Below are positions 1-6,247 of a DNA stretch of 11,128 bases, one piece after another. Within the stretch, counting starts at the first letter, position 1, and each line of letters begins with the position of its first letter. Position numbers and translations under genes: made by a program. The notes under the pieces are model-generated. The model searched no databases, was not told the origin of the DNA, and saw only the letters and a program-made list of their open reading frames with translations. Source of the DNA: Flavobacteriaceae bacterium (GTDB lineage: Bacteria > Bacteroidota > Bacteroidia > Flavobacteriales > Flavobacteriaceae); NCBI GenBank assembly GCA_029245825.1, contig JAQWON010000126.1, positions 1-11,128 of the forward strand. Direction: 5' to 3'.

Positions 1-104
1 ATATGCCCATATCAGATCATCCTAATAAGATTATGAAATTACTCAGCGTTTTAGGAATTTCTTTTTTGATTGGATTTACTTTACTTTATCTTTTGAGTCT
101 GTAG
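1..104 (+). CDS. 3' end of an unidentified membrane protein (partial)
   Basis: The frame is open from the window edge to a TAG at 102-104. The visible tail has a short polar stretch (PISDHPNK) followed by a hydrophobic segment of about 22 residues (around LSVLGISFLIGFTLLYLLSL) that ends right at the C-terminus, so it looks like a final transmembrane helix. An ATG at 3-5 could give a complete 33-residue protein, but the frame may simply continue upstream and a 3' fragment is more likely. I do not recognise the family from so little sequence. The -33 element of the next gene's promoter lies inside its last codons. Confidence 0.45.
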   Translation, partial: MPISDHPNKIMKLLSVLGISFLIGFTLLYLLSL

Positions 105-122
105 GTCAACTTCGTATCTTTG
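91..122 (+). promoter_or_regulatory. Bacteroidota-type promoter for lipA
   Basis: TTTTG at 91-95 and TATCTTTG at 115-122 are separated by 19 bases. This matches the -33 (TTTG) and -7 (TAnnTTTG) consensus known for the primary sigma factor of Bacteroidota. Transcription would start near 128-130, leaving a leader of roughly 12 bases before the likely lipA start region at 139-142. The -33 element overlaps the end of the upstream gene. This is the best promoter match in the window. Confidence 0.6.
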
Positions 123-141
123 GAATTTAAAACTTGAAATC

Positions 142-999
142 ATAGATAAAGAAACTACTCGCAAAAAACCTGACTGGTTAAGGGTAAAGTTACCTACAGG
201 GAAAAATTACTCAGGCCTCAGAAAACTTGTAGATAAATATAAACTTAATACAATTTGTTCCTCTGGCAGCTGCCCAAATATGGGTGAATGTTGGGGAGAA
301 GGAACAGCTACATTTATGATATTAGGGAATACTTGTACTAGGTCATGTGGTTTTTGTAACGTAAAAACTGGAAGACCAGATGAAGTAGACTGGAAAGAAC
401 CTATTAAAGTTGCAAAATCTATTCAGATTATGGGTATAAAACATGCAGTTATAACATCAGTTGATAGAGATGATTTGAAAGATAATGGTTCCATTTTATG
501 GCGAGAAACTATTATTACTATTAGAAGGTTGAATCCTGGCACTACTCTTGAAACACTTATTCCTGATTTTAAAGGAGATGAAACTAGCCTGGATAGAATT
601 ATTGATGTTGAACCCGAAGTAATTTCTCATAATTTGGAAACTGTTAGAAGATTAACTAAAGAAGTTAGAATTCAAGCAAAGTACGATAGAAGTTTAAGCG
701 TATTGAAATATTTAAAAGATAAGGGAGTAAAGAGAACTAAATCTGGAATAATGTTAGGTTTAGGTGAACAAAGAGAAGAAGTTATTGAATCCTTAGAAGA
801 TCTAAGAGAAGTTGGAGTTGATGTTCTAACAATTGGACAATATCTTCAACCCTCAAAAAAACATCTTTCAGTAAAATCATTTATTGAGCCTAGAGTTTTT
901 GATGATTATAAAAAAATTGGTGAAGACCTTGGTTTTAGACATGTAGAAAGTGGTCCGCTTGTTCGATCATCATATAAGGCGCAAAAACACATTACATAG
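142..999 (+). CDS. lipA: Lipoyl synthase (LipA), start codon non-canonical or damaged
   Basis: Radical SAM enzyme that inserts two sulfurs into protein-bound octanoyl groups to make lipoate on 2-oxoacid dehydrogenases and the glycine cleavage H protein; cytoplasmic. Numbered from codon 142, the auxiliary cluster motif CSSGSCPNMGEC gives C39, C44 and C50. The radical SAM motif CTRSCGFC gives C65, C69 and C72, and the C-terminal RSSY motif (near 275-278), which supplies the serine ligand, is present. The resulting length of 285 residues is normal. Starting at the first in-frame ATG (280) would discard C39 and C44 and the conserved KKPDWLRVKLPTG segment, so that start must be wrong. No in-frame ATG, GTG or TTG exists between the TGA at 94-96 and the conserved region. 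I place the start provisionally at ATA 142 (ATC at 139 is the alternative), about 20 bases after the -7 box, as in neighbouring genes. The 3' end overlaps convergent lpxK by 8 bases. Family call is very firm; the start is not. Confidence 0.93.
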   Translation: MDKETTRKKPDWLRVKLPTGKNYSGLRKLVDKYKLNTICSSGSCPNMGECWGEGTATFMILGNTCTRSCGFCNVKTGRPDEVDWKEPIKVAKSIQIMGIKHAVITSVDRDDLKDNGSILWRETIITIRRLNPGTTLETLIPDFKGDETSLDRIIDVEPEVISHNLETVRRLTKEVRIQAKYDRSLSVLKYLKDKGVKRTKSGIMLGLGEQREEVIESLEDLREVGVDVLTIGQYLQPSKKHLSVKSFIEPRVFDDYKKIGEDLGFRHVESGPLVRSSYKAQKHIT

Positions 1000-2017
1000 A
1001 AGATAATCTAGTTTGTACTAAATTATTAAATGCATTAGCCTCACTTTCGTTAAAGAAATCAAGATATACTTTTATATAATAAAGCTTTAAAGATTTTAAT
1101 TTTAATGACAATTTTCCAAAATCTTTTTCTGTAGTTAAAATAATTTTATCCTTCCCTTTTTTATTAATGAGTTCACAGTCATTTATAGAATAATTATGGT
1201 GGTCTGAATATTTAAGATGTTCAAAACTATAATCATTCAATTTTAAATACTCAACAATACCAAATGAATCTGCAATTCCAGTAACTAACACAAATGACTC
1301 TTTAGCTAAAATTTTATCAGAAATTTTGTGATCAAAATTAAAAAGGCAATTTGAATATCCTAGTCTTGTAAAAAAGACCTTGCCGGGATAAAAGATTTTA
1401 ATTTTATTTAAAAAATAATTTTTTTCATCATTCTCTATATTTAAGGGAGTTGAGGTAATCAGAATAACATCTGCACGCTTAATTTCTTGTTTTTGTTCTC
1501 TTAACATTCCAACAGGAAATAAATGGTCGTCAAAAAACGGTTTGTGGAAAGAAGTGGTGGCAATTAAAAAATCGCTTTTAACCCATCGATGCTGCATTAA
1601 GTCATCAAAAATTATAAGATTAATTTCAGGAAGTTTTGTTTTTATTTTTTCAACTCCAATCCTTCTATTTTCACATACAGTAACTTTTATTTCTGGATGA
1701 TTATTTAAAAATTGGAAAGGTTCATCTCCAACTTCAGAGGGTAAAGACTTTTTTTTAGCAATTATGAATCCCTTTGATGATCTTCCGTAACCTCTACTTA
1801 GGGTAGCCAGTTTATATTTATCCTTTAAATGTAAAATCAAATACTCTACAAGAATTGATTTACCTGTTCCTCCCATGGACAAATTACCTACACCAATGCT
1901 TAATATGTTGAATTTTTTAGAAGTAAAAACTCCAATATTAAAAAAAAGGTTTCTTATGAAAATTATTAGACCATACGAAATGGAAAAAGGGAAAAGAAGA
2001 AAGCGAAGATTTTTCAT
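992..2017 (-). CDS. lpxK: Tetraacyldisaccharide 4'-kinase (LpxK)
   Basis: Phosphorylates the 4' position of the lipid A disaccharide precursor at the inner face of the cytoplasmic membrane, the sixth step of the Raetz pathway. The 341-residue protein starts MKNLRFLLFPFS, followed by a hydrophobic membrane-anchoring segment (about 5-30). Next come a P-loop GNLSMGGTGKS (44-54), LSRGYGR (73-79), GDEP (97-100) and DDLMQHR (138-144), then a FFDDHLFPVGMLRE block (161-174) typical of the family. A DHH motif appears near the C-terminal domain. The frame stays open to a TTG at 2071, but the internal ATG at 2017 matches the usual N-terminus and avoids overlap with the divergent Nif3 gene. Usual order is DD-(A/V/G)-F-QHR; here LM replaces the middle pair. 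It lies divergent from the Nif3 gene with a 42-base gap, a neighbourhood familiar from flavobacteria. Confidence 0.95.
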   Translation of the reverse strand: MKNLRFLLFPFSISYGLIIFIRNLFFNIGVFTSKKFNILSIGVGNLSMGGTGKSILVEYLILHLKDKYKLATLSRGYGRSSKGFIIAKKKSLPSEVGDEPFQFLNNHPEIKVTVCENRRIGVEKIKTKLPEINLIIFDDLMQHRWVKSDFLIATTSFHKPFFDDHLFPVGMLREQKQEIKRADVILITSTPLNIENDEKNYFLNKIKIFYPGKVFFTRLGYSNCLFNFDHKISDKILAKESFVLVTGIADSFGIVEYLKLNDYSFEHLKYSDHHNYSINDCELINKKGKDKIILTTEKDFGKLSLKLKSLKLYYIKVYLDFFNESEANAFNNLVQTRLSSM

Positions 2018-2042
2018 CACCTGAAAGATAGTGTTATATTTG
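2011..2042 (+). promoter_or_regulatory. Promoter for the Nif3-ribbon gene pair
   Basis: TATATTTG at 2035-2042 is an exact TAnnTTTG -7 element. TTTTC at 2011-2015 lies 19 bases upstream and is a near match to the -33 TTTG. The start codon at 2060 begins 18 bases after the -7 box, so the leader would be only about 12 bases. The -33 element overlaps the first codons of divergent lpxK. No equally good promoter is visible for lpxK in the 42-base gap. Confidence 0.45.
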
Positions 2043-2059
2043 TATACCAACAGCTTTTG

Positions 2060-3154
2060 ATGAAAATCCAAGAAGTAATTAAAGTTCTTGAAAACTGGGC
2101 CCCATTGACATATGCTGAAGAGTATGATAATGTGGGATTGTTAGTTGGTGATAATCAAAAAATTTGCACTGGAATACTTATCACAATTGATTCACTAGAA
2201 GATGTTGTAGATGAAGCTATTAATAAAAAATATAATTTGATAGTAAGTTTCCATCCAATAATTTTTTCAGGCATAAAAAAACTTACCGGAGAAAATTATG
2301 TTCAAAAAACAATAATTAAAGCTATTAAAAATGATATAGCGATATACGCTATTCACACAGCTTTAGATAAACATAAGTTTGGAGTTAATTATAAGATATC
2401 AAAAGTAATTGGTCTTAAAAAAACTCAAATTCTTATGCCTGAAAAAAATACATTAAAAAAATTGATTACATATATTCCAGAAAATAAAGCCAATATTCTT
2501 TTAAAAAAACTTCAGGATGTTGGAGGAGGGAAAATTGGAAATTATGAAGAGTGTAGCTTTAAAATTGATGGGATTGGCAGTTATAAAGGAAATGAAATTT
2601 CCAATCCATATGTCGGGAAAAAATCAAAAAAACAAAATGTCAAAGAAATTCAAATCAATATGTTATTTCAGAAGCATTTACAAAAAATAATTTTAGAGAC
2701 ACTATATAAATATCATCCATATGAAGAGATTTCTTTTGAAATAATTAATCTTGAAAACTCTAATCAAGATGTTGGCTTTGGCATGATTGGATTTCTTCAA
2801 AACCCATTGAGCGAAGAAGATTTTATTAAAAAGATCAAATTAAAAATGAAAGTTCCATTAGTAAAACATAGTCCGCTGATTAATACAAAAATTCATAAAG
2901 TTGCCGTACTAGGAGGCTCAGGGAGTTTTTCGATAATTCCTTCAATTGCTCAGTCTGCAGATGCTTTAATTACTTCGGATCTAAAATATCATGATTTCTT
3001 TAAAGCAGAAAAAAAAATACTGTTACTAGATATTGGACATTTTGAAAGTGAACAATACACAAAAAATTTGATTATGGAATATCTTAATGAAAAAATGCCT
3101 AATTTTGGGGTCGCTTTGGCTGAAACCGCAACTAACCCAGTAAAATATAAATAA
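2060..3154 (+). CDS. Nif3-like dinuclear metal centre protein (YqfO/YbgI family, long form)
   Basis: Member of the NIF3 / GTP cyclohydrolase I type 2-like family, toroidal hexamers carrying two metal ions; the cellular function is still unclear. At 364 residues it is the long form, with two NIF3 halves (about 1-125 and 245-364) flanking an inserted PII/CutA-like domain (about 130-230). Visible metal-site residues are H65 in SFHP, D103 in HTALD, and H327 and E331 in GHFESE. The usual motif is HHP; here the first histidine is F64. The ATG at 2060 is preferred over an adjacent in-frame TTG at 2057. The stop codon is separated by one base from the ATG of the next gene, so the two are almost certainly co-transcribed and translationally coupled. 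Family assignment is firm; no specific activity should be inferred. Confidence 0.9.
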   Translation: MKIQEVIKVLENWAPLTYAEEYDNVGLLVGDNQKICTGILITIDSLEDVVDEAINKKYNLIVSFHPIIFSGIKKLTGENYVQKTIIKAIKNDIAIYAIHTALDKHKFGVNYKISKVIGLKKTQILMPEKNTLKKLITYIPENKANILLKKLQDVGGGKIGNYEECSFKIDGIGSYKGNEISNPYVGKKSKKQNVKEIQINMLFQKHLQKIILETLYKYHPYEEISFEIINLENSNQDVGFGMIGFLQNPLSEEDFIKKIKLKMKVPLVKHSPLINTKIHKVAVLGGSGSFSIIPSIAQSADALITSDLKYHDFFKAEKKILLLDIGHFESEQYTKNLIMEYLNEKMPNFGVALAETATNPVKYK

Positions 3155-3155
3155 A

Positions 3156-3938
3156 ATGGCAAAAGAAACTAAATCGACAGTAGAAGAAAAACTCAGAGCG
3201 TTATATGATTTACAACTTATTGATTCTAGAGTTGACCAGATAAAAAATGTTAGGGGTGAATTACCACTTGAAGTTAGTGATTTAGAAAATGAAATTAATG
3301 AATTGAAAGAAAAGCTGGCTAATTTTGATAATGAAATTAGTGATTATGATTTTCAATCCAAAGAACAAAAAAATTTAATTGAAGTAGCAAAAGAAAATCA
3401 TAAAAAATATGAAGACAACCTTAAGAAGGTTAGAAATAATAGAGAATATAATTCCATTGTAAAAGAACAAGAGTTTCAGGAATTAGAAATTCAATTAGCT
3501 GAAAAAAGAATTAAAGAATTTGCTGCAAAAAAAGAAGAAAAAAAAGAAGTCATTGACCAGCTAAAACAGAAACTTAAGGAAAGAAAAAATCATCTTTCAG
3601 CAAAAAAATCTGAGCTTGATGAAATACTAAAAGAAACAGAAAAAGAAGAAAAATTGTTATCAAAAAAATCTTCTGAATTTGAAACTAAAATAGATGGTTT
3701 ATTGTTTTCTGAATATAAAAAAATTAGAAAAAATGTTAAAAATGGTCTTGCAATAGTGGCTTTAGAAAGAGGTGCTGCCGGAGGATCATATTTTACTATT
3801 CCTCCTCAAGTGCAAATGGAAATTGCTGCAAGACAAAAAATTATAACAGATGAACACAGTGGGAGAATACTAGTAGACTCTGAGCTTGCTGATGAAGAAA
3901 AGAAAAAAATGAATAAATTTTTTAAAAGAAAAAAATAA
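3156..3938 (+). CDS. Coiled-coil protein of the C4 zinc-ribbon (DUF164-like) family, ribbon cysteines lost
   Basis: A 260-residue, highly charged protein. Residues about 10-185 form a long antiparallel-type coiled coil rich in E and K, including KVRNNREYNSI (91-101), which is conserved in this family. The C-terminus keeps the scaffold of the C4 zinc ribbon but not its ligands: RGAAGGS (205-211) stands where RGACGGC is usual, and DEHSGR (232-237) stands where CEHCGR is usual. All four cysteines are replaced (A208, S211, D232, S235), while the IPPQ linker and the GRILVDSEL segment remain. Zinc binding at this site is therefore unlikely. Nif3 and this protein are neighbours in many bacteria, which suggests a shared but unknown role. 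The gene follows Nif3 by one base and is followed by a strong terminator, so it ends the operon. Confidence 0.85.
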   Translation: MAKETKSTVEEKLRALYDLQLIDSRVDQIKNVRGELPLEVSDLENEINELKEKLANFDNEISDYDFQSKEQKNLIEVAKENHKKYEDNLKKVRNNREYNSIVKEQEFQELEIQLAEKRIKEFAAKKEEKKEVIDQLKQKLKERKNHLSAKKSELDEILKETEKEEKLLSKKSSEFETKIDGLLFSEYKKIRKNVKNGLAIVALERGAAGGSYFTIPPQVQMEIAARQKIITDEHSGRILVDSELADEEKKKMNKFFKRKK

Positions 3939-3992
3939 TTTTGATATAAATCTTGTCGTCCTAATAATCAAAATTTAATTCTAATATAATTT

Positions 3993-4032
3993 AAAGCAAT
4001 AGGTTTAATTTATCTATTGCTTTTTTATTTTT
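3993..4032 (+). terminator. Rho-independent terminator after the ribbon-protein gene
   Basis: AAAGCAATAG (3993-4002) pairs perfectly with CTATTGCTTT (4014-4023). The stem can extend by a G-T and a T-A pair, leaving a short AT loop. A T-rich tract follows (TTTTTT A TTTTT, 4021-4032). It sits 55 bases after the stop codon at 3938 and closes the Nif3-ribbon transcription unit. Confidence 0.85.
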
Positions 4033-4033
4033 G
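4004..4033 (+). promoter_or_regulatory. Promoter for the methyltransferase operon, overlapping the terminator
   Basis: TATTTTTG at 4026-4033 matches the TAnnTTTG -7 element and lies 18 bases before the ATG at 4051, the same distance as for the Nif3 gene. TTTA at 4004-4007 is a weak -33 candidate, 18 bases upstream. The -7 box is made from the end of the terminator's T tract, so one stretch of DNA appears to serve both purposes. The poly-T context makes a chance match possible. Confidence 0.35.
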
Positions 4034-4050
4034 ATTTAAATAGTTAAAAT

Positions 4051-4665
4051 ATGAAAAAAAATCCTATTGATATTTTTAGTGACTGGGCTGTTATAGGAAG
4101 AGATAAAGGAATGGAGAAAAATCATACTAAATCTGTTCAGGACATGTTAGGATTTGCTTATAAAAGCCTCAAAAACTTTTCTTTTATTGATGCAGGATGT
4201 GGAAATGGATGGGTTGTTAGAAAAGTTTCTAAAAATAAAGAATGTAGCAATTCAATTGGAGTTGATGGTTCTTCAAAAATGATAGATAAAGCAATTTCAC
4301 TTGACAAAAAAAATGATTATTTCTGCTCTAATCTTTTACAATGGATCCCAGAAAAACCTGTTGATTTAGTTCATTCAATGGAAGTATTTTACTATTTTAA
4401 TAATCCAAAAAAAATAATTAACCACATATACAGTAATTGGATAAAAATTGGAGGGAGATTAATTATGGGTGTAGATTTTTATTATGAAAATGAAATTTCA
4501 CATGGCTGGCCTGATGAGACTAATGTGAATACAATGATCCTTCTAAAAGAAAAAGATTGGATAAATATTTTTAAAGAAGTTGGATTTTCAAATGTAAAAA
4601 AATGGAGATCAGGTAAAAAAAATAATTGGGCTGGTACACTAGTTGTAACAGGTGTTAAAAATTAA
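4051..4665 (+). CDS. Class I SAM-dependent methyltransferase, substrate unknown
   Basis: A 204-residue protein with a single Rossmann-type SAM-binding domain. Motif I is IDAGCGNGW (46-54), the acidic residue of motif II is D72 in GVDGSS, and DLVHSMEVFYYF (105-116) is the motif IV region. The N-terminal segment, about NPIDIFSDWAVIGRDKGME (4-22), recurs in a group of small uncharacterised methyltransferases I associate with Bacteroidota and other bacteria. No membrane segment or signal peptide is present, so it should act in the cytoplasm. It is the first gene of an apparent operon: its stop is 6 bases before the SDR gene and an AAAGGAA sequence in that gap could be the downstream ribosome-binding site. 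The sequence does not indicate the acceptor molecule. Confidence 0.85.
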   Translation: MKKNPIDIFSDWAVIGRDKGMEKNHTKSVQDMLGFAYKSLKNFSFIDAGCGNGWVVRKVSKNKECSNSIGVDGSSKMIDKAISLDKKNDYFCSNLLQWIPEKPVDLVHSMEVFYYFNNPKKIINHIYSNWIKIGGRLIMGVDFYYENEISHGWPDETNVNTMILLKEKDWINIFKEVGFSNVKKWRSGKKNNWAGTLVVTGVKN

Positions 4666-4671
4666 AGGAAA

Positions 4672-5274
4672 ATGAAAATTCTTGTTATTGGTGGAGAAGG
4701 AACAATTGGAAAGAAAGTTGTTTCTTTCCTTTCGAAAAATCATAGCATTATTACTGCAGGTAGAAAAAACGGTGAAATTTATTTAGATCTATCAAACAAA
4801 GACTCAATCAAACAATTATTTGAAAACAATATTAAATTTGATGCAGTAATTTCTATAGCAGGACAAGTTATTTGGGCTCCATTTAATGATATATCTCAAG
4901 ATGACTTTTACATTGGAATTAAAAATAAAATGATGGGTCAAGTAAATCTTGTGCAAATAGGTCAAAATTATATTACTCCTGGAGGATCATTTACATTAAC
5001 TACAGGTATTCTAGCTGATGAACCAGTGAAAATGACAACAGGAGCAGCTTTGGTTAATGGTGCTATTCATAGTTTTGTGAAAGCAGTTATTCTAGAAATA
5101 AAAAATAATATTAGAGTGAACGTAATCTCCCCTGGATTAGTTAAAGATTCTGAAGAAAAATATGGGCATCTTTTTCCAGGTTACAATATAATTCCGATGG
5201 AAAAGTTAGCTGAAACCTATTCAGAAATTGTTGAAAGTGATCAAAATGGTCAAGTTATAAGATTGTATGATTAA
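4672..5274 (+). CDS. Short-chain dehydrogenase/reductase family protein lacking the Tyr-Lys pair
   Basis: A compact 200-residue SDR-fold protein. The nucleotide-binding motif GGEGTIG (7-13) and the AGR at 29-31 suggest NADP(H) binding. A NAG-like segment appears as SIAGQV (61-66), and SPG at 153-155 matches the usual PG motif after strand 6. The SDR active site Y-x3-K is absent: by alignment on GAALVNGAIHSFVKA (124-138), the Tyr position is about A125 and the Lys position about N129. A group of short SDR-like proteins with a very similar sequence in Proteobacteria has the same feature as I remember it, so this is probably a family trait rather than decay. Catalysis by the classical mechanism is unlikely. 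It overlaps the following gene by 8 bases (ATG inside the last codons). Confidence 0.85.
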   Translation: MKILVIGGEGTIGKKVVSFLSKNHSIITAGRKNGEIYLDLSNKDSIKQLFENNIKFDAVISIAGQVIWAPFNDISQDDFYIGIKNKMMGQVNLVQIGQNYITPGGSFTLTTGILADEPVKMTTGAALVNGAIHSFVKAVILEIKNNIRVNVISPGLVKDSEEKYGHLFPGYNIIPMEKLAETYSEIVESDQNGQVIRLYD

Positions 5275-6244
5275 AATTTTGAATACTAAAAAATATCTAC
5301 TCTTTTGTTTGTATTTATTTACATCAACTCTTTTTTCACAATTTTCTATAGAAAAGATAACATTTAGTAGTGCAAACCCTTTTTCTTTTAATGATATAAT
5401 ATCAGATCTTAAAAATCAAGAGAAACAAGAGGTTTATGGAACTTTAATAATACCTGTCATAGCTGAATCAGAAAAAATTCCACTAGTAATCGGTGTTGCA
5501 GGCAGTTATGGATGGGCAGAACATCATTTTCAATATCTAGAAATGTTTAGACAAATGGGAATAGCGACTTTTGAATTAAATAGTTTTAAAAGTAGAAACA
5601 TAACTTCAACGGTAGGTACTCAGACTGAGATTACAATGGCAGCAATGATTCTAGATGCATATAAAGCTTTAGAAGTTTTATCTGCTCATCCAAAAATTGA
5701 TAAAGAAAAAATTTCTATTGTTGGTTGGAGTCTTGGAGGAGGAGTTACACTTTTTTCAGGCTGGCTACCGGTTAAAAATGCAATTAATAAAACAATTAGT
5801 TTTGCTTCTCATCTAGCCTTTTATCCTCCATGTTTTATAGACCCGGAAAACAGAGATTTTACCAAATCTCCAATACATATTTTAATTGGAGAATTAGATA
5901 ATTGGACTCCATCAAAGCCTTGTGAAGACTTGGCGAGTAAATTGAGACCTGCAGCTAATATTGATGTAACAATATTTGAAAATTCATACCACTCATTTGA
6001 TACTAATTCTAAAGTTCATAAAAAAGAAGACGCATATAACTTTAGTGATTGCATGTTCAAATTGAACAGTGAGGGACACGTATTAATGAATTACATTAAT
6101 CTACCTATGTCTAATGCATTTCTTCAAAAAATAGGATTCTCTTTTTGTGTGACAAGAGGTGTTTATTCTGGAGGAAATCCTACAGCACGAAAAAAATCAT
6201 TTTCCTTAGCAAGGAGTTTTATTAAAAAAACTCTTCTTGAATAA
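5267..6244 (+). CDS. Secreted alpha/beta hydrolase, dienelactone-hydrolase-like
   Basis: A 325-residue protein with an N-terminal hydrophobic signal sequence (about 9-24, cleavage probably after LFS or near SQF), so it is likely exported. The alpha/beta hydrolase core shows a nucleophile elbow GWSLGGG with S155, a likely acid D211 in IGELDNWTP, and a likely base H242 in NSYHSFD, the order expected of the dienelactone hydrolase group. VIGVAGSYGW (74-83) probably forms the oxyanion region. Substrate is unknown; an esterase or thioesterase-like activity is plausible but not shown. It is the last gene of the methyltransferase-SDR-hydrolase operon, overlapping the SDR gene by 8 bases, and ends 3 bases from the end of the convergent M48 gene. 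Confidence 0.85.
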   Translation: MIKILNTKKYLLFCLYLFTSTLFSQFSIEKITFSSANPFSFNDIISDLKNQEKQEVYGTLIIPVIAESEKIPLVIGVAGSYGWAEHHFQYLEMFRQMGIATFELNSFKSRNITSTVGTQTEITMAAMILDAYKALEVLSAHPKIDKEKISIVGWSLGGGVTLFSGWLPVKNAINKTISFASHLAFYPPCFIDPENRDFTKSPIHILIGELDNWTPSKPCEDLASKLRPAANIDVTIFENSYHSFDTNSKVHKKEDAYNFSDCMFKLNSEGHVLMNYINLPMSNAFLQKIGFSFCVTRGVYSGGNPTARKKSFSLARSFIKKTLLE

Positions 6245-6247
6245 AAA

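Noticed and set aside
280..999. lipA starting at ATG 280
   Set aside because: It would delete two of three auxiliary-cluster cysteines and the conserved N-terminal segment that is clearly encoded upstream in the same frame.
2018..2059. lpxK promoter (TATCTTTC on the minus strand)
   Set aside because: The last base of the -7 consensus is wrong and it would put the transcript start on the start codon; no -33 element.
6214..6233. Hairpin GAGTTTT / AAAACTC as a terminator for the hydrolase gene
   Set aside because: The stem is AT-rich, lies inside the coding region and is not followed by a T tract on either strand.
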